This document shows positions 27,693 through 36,602 of a stretch of 64,000 nt of DNA, piece after piece. The notes below the pieces were generated by a model. That model saw only the letters and a list, made by a program, of their open reading frames with translations, was not told where the DNA came from and ran no database searches. How positions within the stretch are numbered: position 1 is the first letter of the stretch; each line of letters begins with the position of its first letter. A program made the position numbers and the translations under genes. This stretch comes from Mangrovicoccus algicola (lineage in GTDB: Bacteria; Pseudomonadota; Alphaproteobacteria; Rhodobacterales; Rhodobacteraceae). The DNA is taken from the NCBI RefSeq assembly GCF_014903745.1, contig NZ_JACVXA010000004.1:62001-126000 (forward strand), given 5' to 3'.

Positions 27693-28811
27693 ATGAGCGA
27701 AAACGACGATTACGAGCTGTTCCTGGTGGCCGCGCCGGGGCTGGAACCGGACCTGGCGCGCGAGGCGGCGGCCCTGGGACTTTCCGATATCGCCGAGGGG
27801 CCGGGGGGCGTGACGGCGCGCGGCGACCGGGCCGCGCTTCAGCGCGCCAACCTGCATCTGCGCTGCGCGTCGCGGGTGCTGCTGCGGTTCGCGGCCTTCC
27901 GCGCGCCGCACCTGGCGCAGCTCGACAAGCGCGCCCGCCGTCTGGCCTGGGACCGGATCCTGCCCCCCGGCCTGCCGGTGCGGGTGGAGGCGGTCTGCAA
28001 GCGATCGCGCATCTATCACCAGGGGGCGGCGGCCGAACGCATCGGCGCGGCCATTGCCGATGGCGCCGGGGCGACGATCGCCGCCGATGCCGCCACGGTG
28101 GTCAAGGCCAGGATCGAGGATGACCTCTGCACCCTTTCGCTGGATACCAGCGGCGAGCCGCTGCACCGGCGGGGCCACAAGGAGGCGGTGGGCAAGGCGC
28201 CGCTGCGCGAGACGCTGGCCGCGGCCTTCCTGGCGCGCATGGGATTCGACGGGTCGCAGACCGTGGTCGATCCGATGTGCGGCTCGGGCACCTTTCCGAT
28301 CGAGGCGGCCGAGATCGCCGCCGGACTGGCGCCGGGCCGGTCGCGCCGCTTTGCCTTCGAGGATCTGGGCGGGTTCGATGCCGAGGCCTGGGACGCCATG
28401 AAGGCCGCGCCGGTCGCGCGGGCGCCGGTTCAGCGCTTCTTCGGTCATGACCGCGATGACGGGGCGATCCGCATGGCCACGCAGAATGCCCGCCGCGCCG
28501 GAGTGGAGGGCTGGACCGCCTTCTCGCGCCAGCCGATCAGCGACCTTGCCCCGCCGCCCGGCCCGCCGGGGCTGGTCATGGTCAACCCGCCCTATGGCGC
28601 GCGGATCGGCGAGCGCAAGCTGCTCTTCGCCCTTTACGGCACGCTGGGGCGGGTCCTGTCCGAGCGGTTCGCGGGCTGGCGCCTGGGCATGGTGACCAGC
28701 GATCCGGGCCTGGCGAAGGCCACGGGGCTGAGTTTCCTGCCCGCCGATCCCCCGGTCTCCCTGGGGGGGCTGAAGGTCGCGCTCTACCGCACGGCGCCGC
28801 TGGGACGCTGA
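27693..28811 (+). CDS. THUMP-domain class I RNA methyltransferase (RlmL/YpsC type)
   Basis: A 372-residue SAM-dependent methyltransferase. An N-terminal ferredoxin-like/THUMP RNA-binding region (about 5-160) precedes the Rossmann domain, with the SAM motif [21 protein letters not shown] near residue 190 and the catalytic [10 protein letters not shown] near 299. The N-P-P-Y motif indicates methylation of an exocyclic or ring nitrogen, as in N2-guanine of 23S rRNA by RlmL. It lacks the second RlmK domain found in E. coli RlmL. ATG 27693. Confidence 0.9.
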   Translation: MSENDDYELFLVAAPGLEPDLAREAAALGLSDIAEGPGGVTARGDRAALQRANLHLRCASRVLLRFAAFRAPHLAQLDKRARRLAWDRILPPGLPVRVEAVCKRSRIYHQGAAAERIGAAIADGAGATIAADAATVVKARIEDDLCTLSLDTSGEPLHRRGHKEAVGKAPLRETLAAAFLARMGFDGSQTVVDPMCGSGTFPIEAAEIAAGLAPGRSRRFAFEDLGGFDAEAWDAMKAAPVARAPVQRFFGHDRDDGAIRMATQNARRAGVEGWTAFSRQPISDLAPPPGPPGLVMVNPPYGARIGERKLLFALYGTLGRVLSERFAGWRLGMVTSDPGLAKATGLSFLPADPPVSLGGLKVALYRTAPLGR

Positions 28812-28817
28812 ACGGGC

Positions 28818-31800
28818 TCAGAACCATGGCGCCTCGGGGGCTTCCAGCGTGGTGAGGGCCAGGTCGAAGTGATCGCTGCCCGCCGGGGCGCGCGGGGCCG
28901 CGGCCGCGGCGGGGCCGGGCAGGGAGCCCAGATCGGCGCCGGTGATCTCGGCGCCCGCGGCCAGGGTGATGCGGGGATCGGCGGCGATGGCGGCGACCGG
29001 CGTGAACAGCGTTGCCCGGCCTTCGGCAGGGACGGCGGCGGCGGATTGCCCGGCGCCATCGGCCAGCCCGGCGGCGAAATCGGCGGCCCCCGTTCCGTCC
29101 AGGCTCTGGTATTGCAGCGCGATGCGCCCGTCCTCGTGCAGCAGGATCTGGAAACTGACCCGTCCCGTCCCGCCATGCAGCGTCATCCCGAGATATTCGA
29201 AGACCACCCGCGCGCCGCCGCTGTCCTGCCAGGTCCGGACGAGGCCGCTATCGCCGTCGAGATCGGCCCAGAACCCGGCGACAAGCGGGCCGGCGCGGCC
29301 GGGATCGAGCAGGGGCCGCGGCTCGGACAGGCCGCCCGCGCCGCCGAAGCTGAGATAGCCGTCGGCGGCAAGCACGACCCGGGTTTCGCCCCGGCCGAAG
29401 AAGGGAAAGAGGAAGGGCAGATCGAGGCTCAGGCTGCCATCGTCGCCCAGCCCCTCGATGGTCTGCGCCTCCGGCGGCGCTTCGGCCCAGTCCTGGACCC
29501 TCGCCGCCACCGAGTAGCCGTCGCGGCCGGTCGCCGCGGTGGCGCTCCAGCCCTCCGGCAGGTCCTGGCGCAGGGCGTAGGTCCCGGGTCCCGGCGCCTC
29601 GAACCGGTAGCTGCCATCGGCGGCGGTCAGCGCCCCGGGTTCCTCCGCCTGCCGCAGGCCGTCCCCGTCGAGATCCAGCCAGACCCGGCGCCCGGCGATC
29701 GCGGCCTCCCCGGCGTCGCGCAGCCCGTCGGCATCGGCATCCAGCCAGAGCCTGCCGGACACGAACTGCCCCGCCAGGCTCTGTCCCGTGACGGGGCCGG
29801 TCCCCGCGAGGGCCAGCAGGTTCAGGCTCTCGGAAAGGTGGCCGGTCTCGTTATCGGCGGTGCGGTCCTCCTGGACCAGCAGGGTGATCCGGCGGGGATC
29901 GAGCGCATCGACCACGGCCTGGGCGGGGTCGGCGCCGCGGGCGCTGGCCAGCTGCGCCAGCACCAGCGGCACGCCCTCGAAACCCGTGGCGAAGCTGTGG
30001 GCGGTGCTGGTGCCCTCGCTGCGCAGCTGCGCCAGTTCCCAGGCCGCGGACCTGCCCGCATCCGCGCCGGTTCCCACGGCCAGCCAGCCCACGGTCTCTG
30101 CCGCGCGGCTGCCGGAATTGCGCGCCTCCGCCGCTTCCAGTGCCAGGCCGACCCCTGCGGTGGTTGCAGGCTGCTGGCGGGTCCCGACGAAGGCGGGATC
30201 GGACAGGGTCTGGACCTGGGAGAAGACGGCCGGGGCTTCGGCGAAGCCCGCGGAGAATGCGATATCGGCATAGCCCGCGGAGGAGAGCGTCGCGATCCGC
30301 GCATGGCCCGCCTCGATGAGGGTGCCGTCGGACATCACCCAGCTGCCCGCTTCCAGCGCGAGGTAGCCCCAGCGTCCTTCGGCGACGGTGCCGCCTCCGG
30401 GGGCCTGCATTGCCACGGTGAATCCCCCCGCCTCCAGCGAGAGCAGCCGCGGCGCGGCGGCGCCGGGCGGGTCCATCCCCTCCGCCGCCAGGAGGAACAC
30501 GACCGGGTCGGTGTAGTCGCGGGCGAATGCCACCTGCACCGGGTCGCCGGCCACCGGGCCGATCATGCCGCTTTCCCCGAAGCTCATCGCGCGGGGTTCG
30601 ACCGTGACGGTCGGGGCCGTGACGGTCCCGGCGCGGGTCTCGATCTCCAGTTCCGTGCGGATGACCGAGGGCGGGCGGGAGGTGAATCGCAGGCTGTCGC
30701 CGCTGGAGGGGGTCTGCGGCTGCAGGATGCGCTCCGCGCTGCCCGCGTTGATCCCGATCGCGTATTGCCCGGGCAGGCGGGGGAGGTCGCCATAGGAAAA
30801 CACGATGTCGCCGTCGCGCTGCAGCACCATCTGGAAGTCCAGCCGGGCCTCGCCCGAGAAGCTGCGCACCCCGGCATAATGCAGCGTCACGCGGTCGGGT
30901 TCGCTCAGCCACAGCACCTGGCCGCCATATTGCGTGGTCAGATCCGCCCAGAGGGGCGCGATCGACCAGGCGGGCGCGTGCTCCAGCTCGCGGATGCGGA
31001 AGGTCTGGCCGGGGCTGCCCAGGGTGACGATGCCGTTGGCCGAGACGGTCAGCGCGTCGAAGCTGCGGCCGAACAGGCTGGCGGTGAAGGGCAGGGCCAG
31101 GCGCAGGCTGCCCTCGTCGCCGAGATCCAGGACCCGGCCCGTCCCGCCCAGGTCGCGCCAGGCCGCCTGCTCCTGCACGATGCGCCATTGCGCGGGGGCC
31201 CCGGCCTGCTGCCAGCCCTGCGGCAGCGCCACGGTGGGCGCATGCAGCCCCGGTGCCAGCCCGGCGAAGCCCCAGGCCCCGGTGGCATCGGTCAGTGTGG
31301 CGGGTTCATCCGCATCCGCTTCGCCGTCGCCATCCGCATCGAGGAAGACGCGCCAGCCGGGCAGGCCGTCGCCTGCCGCATCGGCCACCCGCCCGGTCAG
31401 CAGCACCCCGGCCTCCACCGCCGCCGCGGCATTGACGCGCCCGCCGCTGGCCGTGCGCGCCGCCAGTTCCGCCACCGGGTCGGAACTGTCGATCAGGCGC
31501 TGGCGCAGCTCCTCGGGGCGCATCAGCGGATCGCGCGCCAGGATCAGCGCCGCGATCCCCGCCACATGCGGCGCGGCCATCGACGTGCCGCTCATGTACC
31601 CGTAGCCCGCCCCGGGCAGGGTGGAGAGGATCTGCGCGCCGGGGGCGGCGACATCGACGGTGGCAATCCCGTAATTCGAGAACTCCGCGAGCCTGTCCGC
31701 GGCGGTGGTGGCGGCGACCGAAACGACATTCGAGGCGGGAAGGCTGGCAGGGTAGTGCGGATCCGCGTCCGTGTTGCGCGCGCCGTTCCCGGCGGCGGCG

Positions 31801-32636
31801 ATGACGGTCATGCCCTCGGTTCTGGCCAGGCGGACCGCATCCGCCAGCGCCGCGGGAAAGCTGCTGCCGCCCCAGCTGCAATTGGCGATCCGCGCCCCCG
31901 CCAGCGCCGCGTATTCGATCCCGCGGATGGCATCGAAGACGCTGCCGGTGCCGTCATCGCCCAGGATGCGCACCGCCATCAGCTCGGCCTCGGGCGCGAC
32001 CCCGGCCAGGCCGATGCCATTGCCGGCCACCGCCGCGATGGTTCCGGCGACATGGGTTCCGTGGGAATGGCCGTCCATGGGGCGCGCGTCGTTCTGCACG
32101 AAGTCATAGCCATGCAGGTCGTCGACGAAGCCGTTGCCGTCATCATCGATCCTGTTTCCCGCGATCTCGCCGGGATTGATCCAGATATTCGCCGCCAGGT
32201 CGGGATGGGCATAGTCGATGCCGGTATCGATCACCGCCACCAGCACGCCCGCCCCGCGGCTCGTCTCCCAGGCTTCGGGCAGGTCGATATCGGTATCGGC
32301 GGCATTGTCCAGCGCCCAGAGCGCCCCGGCGCGGGGATCGTCGGTGAATCCCTGGGCCGCGAGCTGCAGGTCCTGGTGCAGTTCCAGCGCCGCCGCCGCG
32401 GCATACCAGCTTTCGGCGGCGAAGCTGTCCAGCAGCGCCTGCGTCACCGGCCGCTCGCATCGCCACAGTTCGAACCCCCATTCCCGTGTCGCCGCGACGC
32501 ATTCGGCGCCGAGCGCGGCGCGCAGCGCGTCCATCGCGGCGGGATCGGCCGTGCCGTCATGGTGGACGATCACGTCCCGCCCGGCCGCGCCGCGCGCGGC
32601 AAGCCCGGTTTCCGCACCGTCCTGGAATGTCAGCAT
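28818..32636 (-). CDS. Large subtilisin-like (S8) serine protease with repeated beta modules
   Basis: A 1272-residue protein. A prodomain-like N-terminus (1-120) without Sec signal precedes the peptidase S8 domain, with Asp137 (VIDTGIDYAHP), His192 (HSHGTHVAGT), Asn284 (AAGNGA) and Ser352 (MSGTSMAAPHVAG). Then come an SdrD-B-like module (GRVADAAGDGLPGWRVFLDA) and a beta module (DLGDEGSLRLALPFTASLFG). A middle region of H-type-lectin-like repeats follows, and then a second SdrD-B-like and beta module pair (GLGDDGSLSLDLPFLFPFFG). ATG 32636 has GGAGG upstream. The missing leader suggests type I or other non-Sec export; no exporter genes are adjacent. Confidence 0.88.
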   Translation of the reverse strand: MLTFQDGAETGLAARGAAGRDVIVHHDGTADPAAMDALRAALGAECVAATREWGFELWRCERPVTQALLDSFAAESWYAAAAALELHQDLQLAAQGFTDDPRAGALWALDNAADTDIDLPEAWETSRGAGVLVAVIDTGIDYAHPDLAANIWINPGEIAGNRIDDDGNGFVDDLHGYDFVQNDARPMDGHSHGTHVAGTIAAVAGNGIGLAGVAPEAELMAVRILGDDGTGSVFDAIRGIEYAALAGARIANCSWGGSSFPAALADAVRLARTEGMTVIAAAGNGARNTDADPHYPASLPASNVVSVAATTAADRLAEFSNYGIATVDVAAPGAQILSTLPGAGYGYMSGTSMAAPHVAGIAALILARDPLMRPEELRQRLIDSSDPVAELAARTASGGRVNAAAAVEAGVLLTGRVADAAGDGLPGWRVFLDADGDGEADADEPATLTDATGAWGFAGLAPGLHAPTVALPQGWQQAGAPAQWRIVQEQAAWRDLGGTGRVLDLGDEGSLRLALPFTASLFGRSFDALTVSANGIVTLGSPGQTFRIRELEHAPAWSIAPLWADLTTQYGGQVLWLSEPDRVTLHYAGVRSFSGEARLDFQMVLQRDGDIVFSYGDLPRLPGQYAIGINAGSAERILQPQTPSSGDSLRFTSRPPSVIRTELEIETRAGTVTAPTVTVEPRAMSFGESGMIGPVAGDPVQVAFARDYTDPVVFLLAAEGMDPPGAAAPRLLSLEAGGFTVAMQAPGGGTVAEGRWGYLALEAGSWVMSDGTLIEAGHARIATLSSAGYADIAFSAGFAEAPAVFSQVQTLSDPAFVGTRQQPATTAGVGLALEAAEARNSGSRAAETVGWLAVGTGADAGRSAAWELAQLRSEGTSTAHSFATGFEGVPLVLAQLASARGADPAQAVVDALDPRRITLLVQEDRTADNETGHLSESLNLLALAGTGPVTGQSLAGQFVSGRLWLDADADGLRDAGEAAIAGRRVWLDLDGDGLRQAEEPGALTAADGSYRFEAPGPGTYALRQDLPEGWSATAATGRDGYSVAARVQDWAEAPPEAQTIEGLGDDGSLSLDLPFLFPFFGRGETRVVLAADGYLSFGGAGGLSEPRPLLDPGRAGPLVAGFWADLDGDSGLVRTWQDSGGARVVFEYLGMTLHGGTGRVSFQILLHEDGRIALQYQSLDGTGAADFAAGLADGAGQSAAAVPAEGRATLFTPVAAIAADPRITLAAGAEITGADLGSLPGPAAAAAPRAPAGSDHFDLALTTLEAPEAPWF

Positions 32637-32820
32637 GCCCCGCCTCCGGTCCCGTCGTCCCGGAGCGCAGGATAGGCCCGGATGCGCCGCGATCCGGTTA
32701 ACCGCGGCCGCGAGGGGCGTTGCCGGATTGCGGCAATTCCCGTCAAATTGCGCATGCCCGGCAGCGCGGCCGCGCCTTCGCGATCCGGCCATGGCAGGGT
32801 CGGGGCAAAGGAGTTCCGCC

Positions 32821-33918
32821 ATGTCCCAGTCCCGCGACGCGAAAGTGATCGATACCGCAATCCGGCTGCTGTTTCTCGGCGGGTTCTGCCTGCTGGCCTT
32901 CCAGCTTGTCGCGCCGCTTTTCGGGCTGATGATCTGGGCGGTGATCCTGGCGGTGGCCGTCTATCCCGCCCATGCCTGGCTGAGCGCGCGCCTGGGCGGA
33001 CGGTCGGCGCCCTCGGCGCTGCTCTTGACGCTGCTGGGGCTGGCGATCACGCTGGGGCCGGTGGCGGTGATGGCCGCGCAGGTGATCGACGCGGTCGCCT
33101 GGATGGTGGCGGCGGTGCAGCAGGGCAGCGTCGCGCTGCCCTCGGCCGACCGGCTGGCGCAGGTGCCGCTGATCGGGGCGCGGCTGGTGCAGGCCTGGGA
33201 CGCCTTCGGCGCCAATCTCGCGCAGCTTCTGGCGCAGGTCGGACCGGTGCTGCTGTCGACCGGGCGGATCGTTCTCGGCAAGGTCGCGGGGGTGGGCATC
33301 GCGCTGGCGATGCTGTCGCTGTCGGTGATCATCATGGGGCTTCTGTTCCGGCCCGGCCCGGCGCTGGTCGCGCAGGCGCGCCGCTTTGCCAACCGCCTTT
33401 TCGCGCCGCGCGGCGCGGGATTCGTCGACCTCGCCGGGGCGACGGTGCGCAATGTCTCGCGCGGGGTGATCGGGGTCGCGGTGATCCAGGCGCTGCTGGC
33501 GGGCATCATCATGGTCGCCTTCGGCGTGCCGCTGGCCGGGCCGCTGACGCTGGTGGCGCTGGTGCTGGGGATCGTCCAGATCGGGCCGGGGCCGGTCCTG
33601 ATCCCGGTCATCATCTGGGCGTGGTTCGCCATGGCGACCGGCTGGGCGGTGCTGTTCACCATCGTCATGCTGCCGGTCATGGTGGTCGACAACGTGCTGC
33701 GCCCGATGCTGATGGCGCGGGGGCTGGAGACGCCGATGCTGGTGATCCTGGTCGGCGTGCTGGGCGGCATGTTCGCCTATGGGCTGATCGGGCTGTTCAT
33801 CGGGCCGGTGATCCTGGCGGTGTTCTACGAGCTGGTGACCGCCTGGGTGAATGCCGCGGAGCCGGAAACGGTGGCGCCGCCCGAGTCGCCGGGAGATGAG
33901 CCGTCGCATCTGCCCTGA
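32821..33918 (+). CDS. AI-2E/PerM-family transporter
   Basis: A 365-residue inner-membrane protein of the AI-2 exporter (PerM/YdiK) superfamily. It has two N-terminal membrane helices, a coiled stretch at about 95-130, and then five or more helices, with the family signatures GIVQIGPGPVLIPVIIWAW and DNVLRPMLMARGLETPMLVI. Members export small signals or have Na+/H+ antiport roles; the substrate here is unknown. ATG 32821 has GGAG upstream. It is divergent from the protease gene with 184 bp between. Confidence 0.87.
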   Translation: MSQSRDAKVIDTAIRLLFLGGFCLLAFQLVAPLFGLMIWAVILAVAVYPAHAWLSARLGGRSAPSALLLTLLGLAITLGPVAVMAAQVIDAVAWMVAAVQQGSVALPSADRLAQVPLIGARLVQAWDAFGANLAQLLAQVGPVLLSTGRIVLGKVAGVGIALAMLSLSVIIMGLLFRPGPALVAQARRFANRLFAPRGAGFVDLAGATVRNVSRGVIGVAVIQALLAGIIMVAFGVPLAGPLTLVALVLGIVQIGPGPVLIPVIIWAWFAMATGWAVLFTIVMLPVMVVDNVLRPMLMARGLETPMLVILVGVLGGMFAYGLIGLFIGPVILAVFYELVTAWVNAAEPETVAPPESPGDEPSHLP

Positions 33919-34183
33919 AGGGCGCCGCGGCAGGCTGCGCATTTGCCGGGCGGCAACTCGGCCGGATCCTGCCGCCCCCGTCTTGCAGGGGCGGCCGCGG
34001 GCTCACGGCAGGTTTCGGTTTCGCAAGAATGAATCAACAAACATGTCGGCAGGATTGCCGTTAACCACAATCGGCGCAGTCTTGCCGACAGCACCGGGTC
34101 CCAGACGGATCCGCCCTTGCGGGCCACCGCGAAGCGGTGCAAGGGCATCCTCGATCCGCACCGGTGCGGAGGAGAGCAGAGTG
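33919..34183. other. Intergenic region before the 28-residue ORF (265 bp)
   Basis: No longer gene was seen. It holds the 5' leader of the small ORF, including the palindrome at 34156-34169. A less GC-rich stretch at about 34010-34075 could contain a promoter, but no convincing -35/-10 pair was found. Confidence 0.4.
34156..34183 (+). promoter_or_regulatory. Strong SD with palindrome that may mask it
   Basis: GGAGGAG (34168-34174) lies 9 bases before the ATG of the small ORF. The 14-base palindrome CCGCACCGGTGCGG (34156-34169) overlaps its first two bases, and TCCT at 34148-34151 could pair with AGGA (34170-34173) across a bulge. Folding could therefore close the site, allowing temperature- or ligand-dependent translation. 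This is inference from sequence only. Confidence 0.4.
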
Positions 34184-34270
34184 ATGCCGCAAGCAACCCA
34201 GAAGGGGTCTAAACCCCAGCCGGACAGCCGTCCGAAACCCGTCCAGTTCACCGACTGGGCCATGATCTGA
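34184..34270 (+). CDS. Possible 28-residue microprotein
   Basis: A short open frame encodes 28 residues, Lys/Gln/Pro-rich at the start and ending PVQFTDWAMI. Support comes from the strong SD GGAGGAG 9 bases upstream and a canonical intrinsic terminator beginning 6 bases after the stop (34276-34303). Together these bracket a very short transcription unit between the AI-2E permease and the cold shock gene. No homology is recognised. It could instead be the leader of a small RNA, or a leader peptide. Confidence 0.5.
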   Translation: MPQATQKGSKPQPDSRPKPVQFTDWAMI

Positions 34271-34275
34271 AGAAC

Positions 34276-34303
34276 ACGGAGCGCCGCGAGGCGCTCCGTT
34301 TCT
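34276..34303 (+). terminator. Intrinsic terminator after the 28-residue ORF
   Basis: A perfect 10-bp stem, ACGGAGCGCC (34276-34285) and GGCGCTCCGT (34290-34299), with a GCGA tetraloop is followed by TTTCT. It is one of the clearest factor-independent terminators in the window. Confidence 0.85.
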
Positions 34304-34489
34304 GCTTGCGGGGCGGGGGGCCAAGACGAGCCTTGCACCGACTCGGAAAACGCGCCATTTTTGACCATGCATACGTCTTTTGCACTCGACCCGCTGCCTC
34401 CGTTCCGGCTGTCAGACCTCGATCCGCACTGACCACGGCCGGGCTGCCGCAATTCCGCGGGCAGCAACTACGACAGGAGACACGGGATC
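34304..34489. other. 5' leader of the cold shock gene (186 bp)
   Basis: The space between a terminator and the cspA start is AT-richer than its surroundings at 34345-34390. A TTGACC hexamer at 34361-34366 could be a -35 element. The transcript leader would then be about 90-100 bases, in keeping with cold shock genes. No defined riboswitch fold was recognised. Confidence 0.35.
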
Positions 34490-34696
34490 ATGCCGAAGGG
34501 TACCGTGAAATGGTTCAACCAGACCAAGGGCTACGGCTTCATCGCGCCTGACGAGGGCGGCAAGGACGTGTTCGTCCACATCTCGGCGGTCGAGCGCTCC
34601 GGCCTCACCGGGCTGAACGACAACCAGAAGGTCGAGTACGAACTGCGCTCGGGCCGCGACGGCCGCGAGAGCGCCACGGACCTGGTTGTTCTCTGA
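34490..34696 (+). CDS. cspA: Cold shock domain protein
   Basis: A 68-residue single OB-fold RNA chaperone. The RNP motifs KGYGFIAPD (RNP1) and VFVHISAVE (RNP2) are intact, together with KWFNQTKG at the start. It binds single-stranded RNA and melts secondary structure. About 185 bases separate it from the upstream terminator, leaving room for the long 5' leader typical of cold shock mRNAs. ATG 34490 has AGGAGA upstream, and a terminator with five T residues follows. Confidence 0.95.
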   Translation: MPKGTVKWFNQTKGYGFIAPDEGGKDVFVHISAVERSGLTGLNDNQKVEYELRSGRDGRESATDLVVL

Positions 34697-34728
34697 GCCG
34701 CGCATCGCGGCGGACCCGACAGAATTCA

Positions 34729-34760
34729 GGCCGCGCCGGGAGAACCGGGGCGGCCTTTTT
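34729..34760 (+). terminator. Intrinsic terminator of the cold shock gene
   Basis: The stem GGCCGCGCCGG (34729-34739) pairs with CCGGGGCGGCC (34745-34755) except for one internal mismatch. The loop is GAGAA, followed by TTTTT (34756-34760). Confidence 0.85.
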
Positions 34761-34816
34761 CATGCGGCATCCTCGTCCCGCCGCTGCGCGACAAGACCCG
34801 TCCGACGGGACGGCCC

Positions 34817-35002
34817 TCAGCGCGCCTTGCGCAGGAACTTGCCGATCTGGCGCACCGCCATGCCCGCGGCGGCGGTCTTGAGCGCGCCGTGGCGTCCGGC
34901 GCCCGCGCGGTAGGTGGCGGGACGGCGCGCGCCGCGATGGGTGCGGGCGCCGTGGCCGGCATAGGATTTCGCGGCAGATTTCAGCATCGACTTCAGCGAC
35001 AT
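34817..35002 (-). CDS. Small basic hypothetical protein
   Basis: A 61-residue, strongly basic protein (many Arg, Lys and His) beginning MSLKSMLKSAAKSYAGHGAR and ending GKFLRKAR, with a hydrophobic patch AAAGMAVRQIG. The start at 35002 has AAGGAGG at ideal distance. No family is recognised. Composition suggests nucleic acid or anionic membrane binding, which is inference only. It lies 91 bp downstream of the orphan ParA on the same strand. Confidence 0.65.
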   Translation of the reverse strand: MSLKSMLKSAAKSYAGHGARTHRGARRPATYRAGAGRHGALKTAAAGMAVRQIGKFLRKAR

Positions 35003-35093
35003 GGTCTGTCCTCCTTCGGAACTGCTCATGCCGGGTCAATGCGCGGGCCCCCCGTGGCGTTCCCGGGGGCCGCGGCGATGGGCGCCGCTCCGC

Positions 35094-35732
35094 TCAGCTG
35101 TTGAGGATGTCGGCGATCTCGTTGCACAGCTTGCGGATCTCGACCGCGGCGGGACCGCGCGCGGCCTTTTCCACCACGCCCTGGCCCTCGCCCAGAACCT
35201 CGGCATAGATCACCCGGCTGTTCAGCACGGTCTCGGCCGCGGGGCTCTCGAGCTCGCGGATCCGCCCGGCGATATCGGCGGTCAGCCTGGCCCGCGGGGC
35301 GGCCCGGTTCAGCACCAGCAGCGTCTTGCGCCTTTCGCGCTGCGCCATTTCCAGGACGCTTTCCGTCGCCCAGACATCGACCTGGCTGACCGCGACCGGC
35401 ACCACGACCAGATCCGAGGCGCGCAGCGCCGGACGCAGGTCGCTATCGACCTTGGGCGGGGTGTCGACGATGACGATCTCGTTGTGCTTCAGCAGTTTCT
35501 CCAGCTCGTAGGAGACCCCCCACGCGCTGGCCGTGGCGAAATCCAGCCCGGCCTCGCCGTTCATCGCCGCCCGCCGCGTCATGAACCAGCGCCCCAGCGA
35601 GCCCTGCGGATCGGTATCCAGCACCGCGACGCTGTGGCCGCGCCTGGAAAATTCCACCGCCAGGTTGACGGCCAGCGTGGTCTTGCCCGACCCGCCCTTC
35701 TGCTGGGCGACCGTGATCGTGAATCCTGACAT
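35094..35732 (-). CDS. ParA/MinD-family ATPase (orphan)
   Basis: A 212-residue deviant Walker-type ATPase. The P-loop is KGGSGKTTLAVNLA near residue 12 with the signature lysine, followed by DTDPQGS and VDTPPK. Such ATPases form dynamic patterns on nucleoid or membrane to position plasmids, chemoreceptor arrays, carboxysomes or division proteins. No parB or cargo gene is adjacent, and the chromosomal parAB is not here, so its cargo is unknown. ATG 35732 has AGGAGG upstream. It is divergent from nadD. Confidence 0.88.
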   Translation of the reverse strand: MSGFTITVAQQKGGSGKTTLAVNLAVEFSRRGHSVAVLDTDPQGSLGRWFMTRRAAMNGEAGLDFATASAWGVSYELEKLLKHNEIVIVDTPPKVDSDLRPALRASDLVVVPVAVSQVDVWATESVLEMAQRERRKTLLVLNRAAPRARLTADIAGRIRELESPAAETVLNSRVIYAEVLGEGQGVVEKAARGPAAVEIRKLCNEIADILNS

Positions 35733-35912
35733 CTGGCACCTCCTGCCCAACTGGACACCGCATCTGGGGGGAACGCAACGGAAAACCGGGTGGCGCAGCG
35801 CAAAGCGGACCGGCTGCGGCCGCGCGCGCCGCAGCGCGCGGCGCTGTGGCGGCGCAGAGGCCGTTGACAAGCCCGGATCGCCGCTAGAAGGAGGGCATCC
35901 GGGAGACGAGCG

Positions 35913-36530
35913 ATGCGCCATGTGATCGGACCGGGCCGCCCCCTTGCGCGGCCGGGACAGGTAATCGGATTGCTCGGCGGATCATTCGATCCGCCGCATG
36001 AAGGGCATGTGCATGTCACGCTGGAGGCGATGAAGCGGTTCCGGCTCGATCGGGTCTGGTGGCTGGTCTCGCCCGGCAACCCGCTGAAACGCGAAGGCCC
36101 CGCCGAATTGCCGCGGCGCATGGCGGCGGCAAAGGCGATGGTCGGCGGCCATCCCCGCATCACCGTCACCGATATCGAGAGCCGCCTGGGAACGCGCTAT
36201 ACCGCGCAGACGCTGCAGGGGCTGGCCGGGGCCTATCCCGGGGTGCGCTTCGTCTGGCTGATGGGCGAGGACAACCTGGCGGGGATCCATCGCTGGGACC
36301 GCTGGCAGGCGATCTTCGATTCAGTGCCGATCGGCGTGCTGGCGCGGCCGGGACAGCCTGCGGCGGCGCGCACGGCACGGGCCTCCAGGCTCTATCGCGG
36401 CGCGCGGCTGGGCGTGGCGGCGGCGGGGCTGCTGGCCCGCGCCCCGGCCCCGGCCTGGTGCCACCTTCCGATCCCGTTGCGCAGCATCTCCTCCACCGCT
36501 ATCCGTGCCAGCGGAAACTGGGTGCGCTGA
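35913..36530 (+). CDS. nadD: Nicotinate-nucleotide adenylyltransferase
   Basis: Joins nicotinate mononucleotide to AMP in NAD synthesis. It is a 205-residue nucleotidyltransferase with [14 protein letters not shown] (the H-x-G-H motif) and the C-terminal RSISSTAIR motif that contacts ATP. The frame begins at ATG 35913 with a 16-residue extension before the core, as in other members of this order. In many Rhodobacteraceae nadD stands near rsfS; here dacB follows by 72 bp. Confidence 0.95.
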   Translation: MRHVIGPGRPLARPGQVIGLLGGSFDPPHEGHVHVTLEAMKRFRLDRVWWLVSPGNPLKREGPAELPRRMAAAKAMVGGHPRITVTDIESRLGTRYTAQTLQGLAGAYPGVRFVWLMGEDNLAGIHRWDRWQAIFDSVPIGVLARPGQPAAARTARASRLYRGARLGVAAAGLLARAPAPAWCHLPIPLRSISSTAIRASGNWVR

Positions 36531-36602
36531 GCGCCGCTCTTGATTTTTCAACCTTTTGCGGCGACTGTGCGCCGCGCGAGTTCCCCGATGCAGGAGATGT
36601 GC

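Noticed and set aside
28869-32675. A 1268-codon open frame on the plus strand
   Set aside because: It is antisense to the subtilase, whose motifs are intact on the minus strand.
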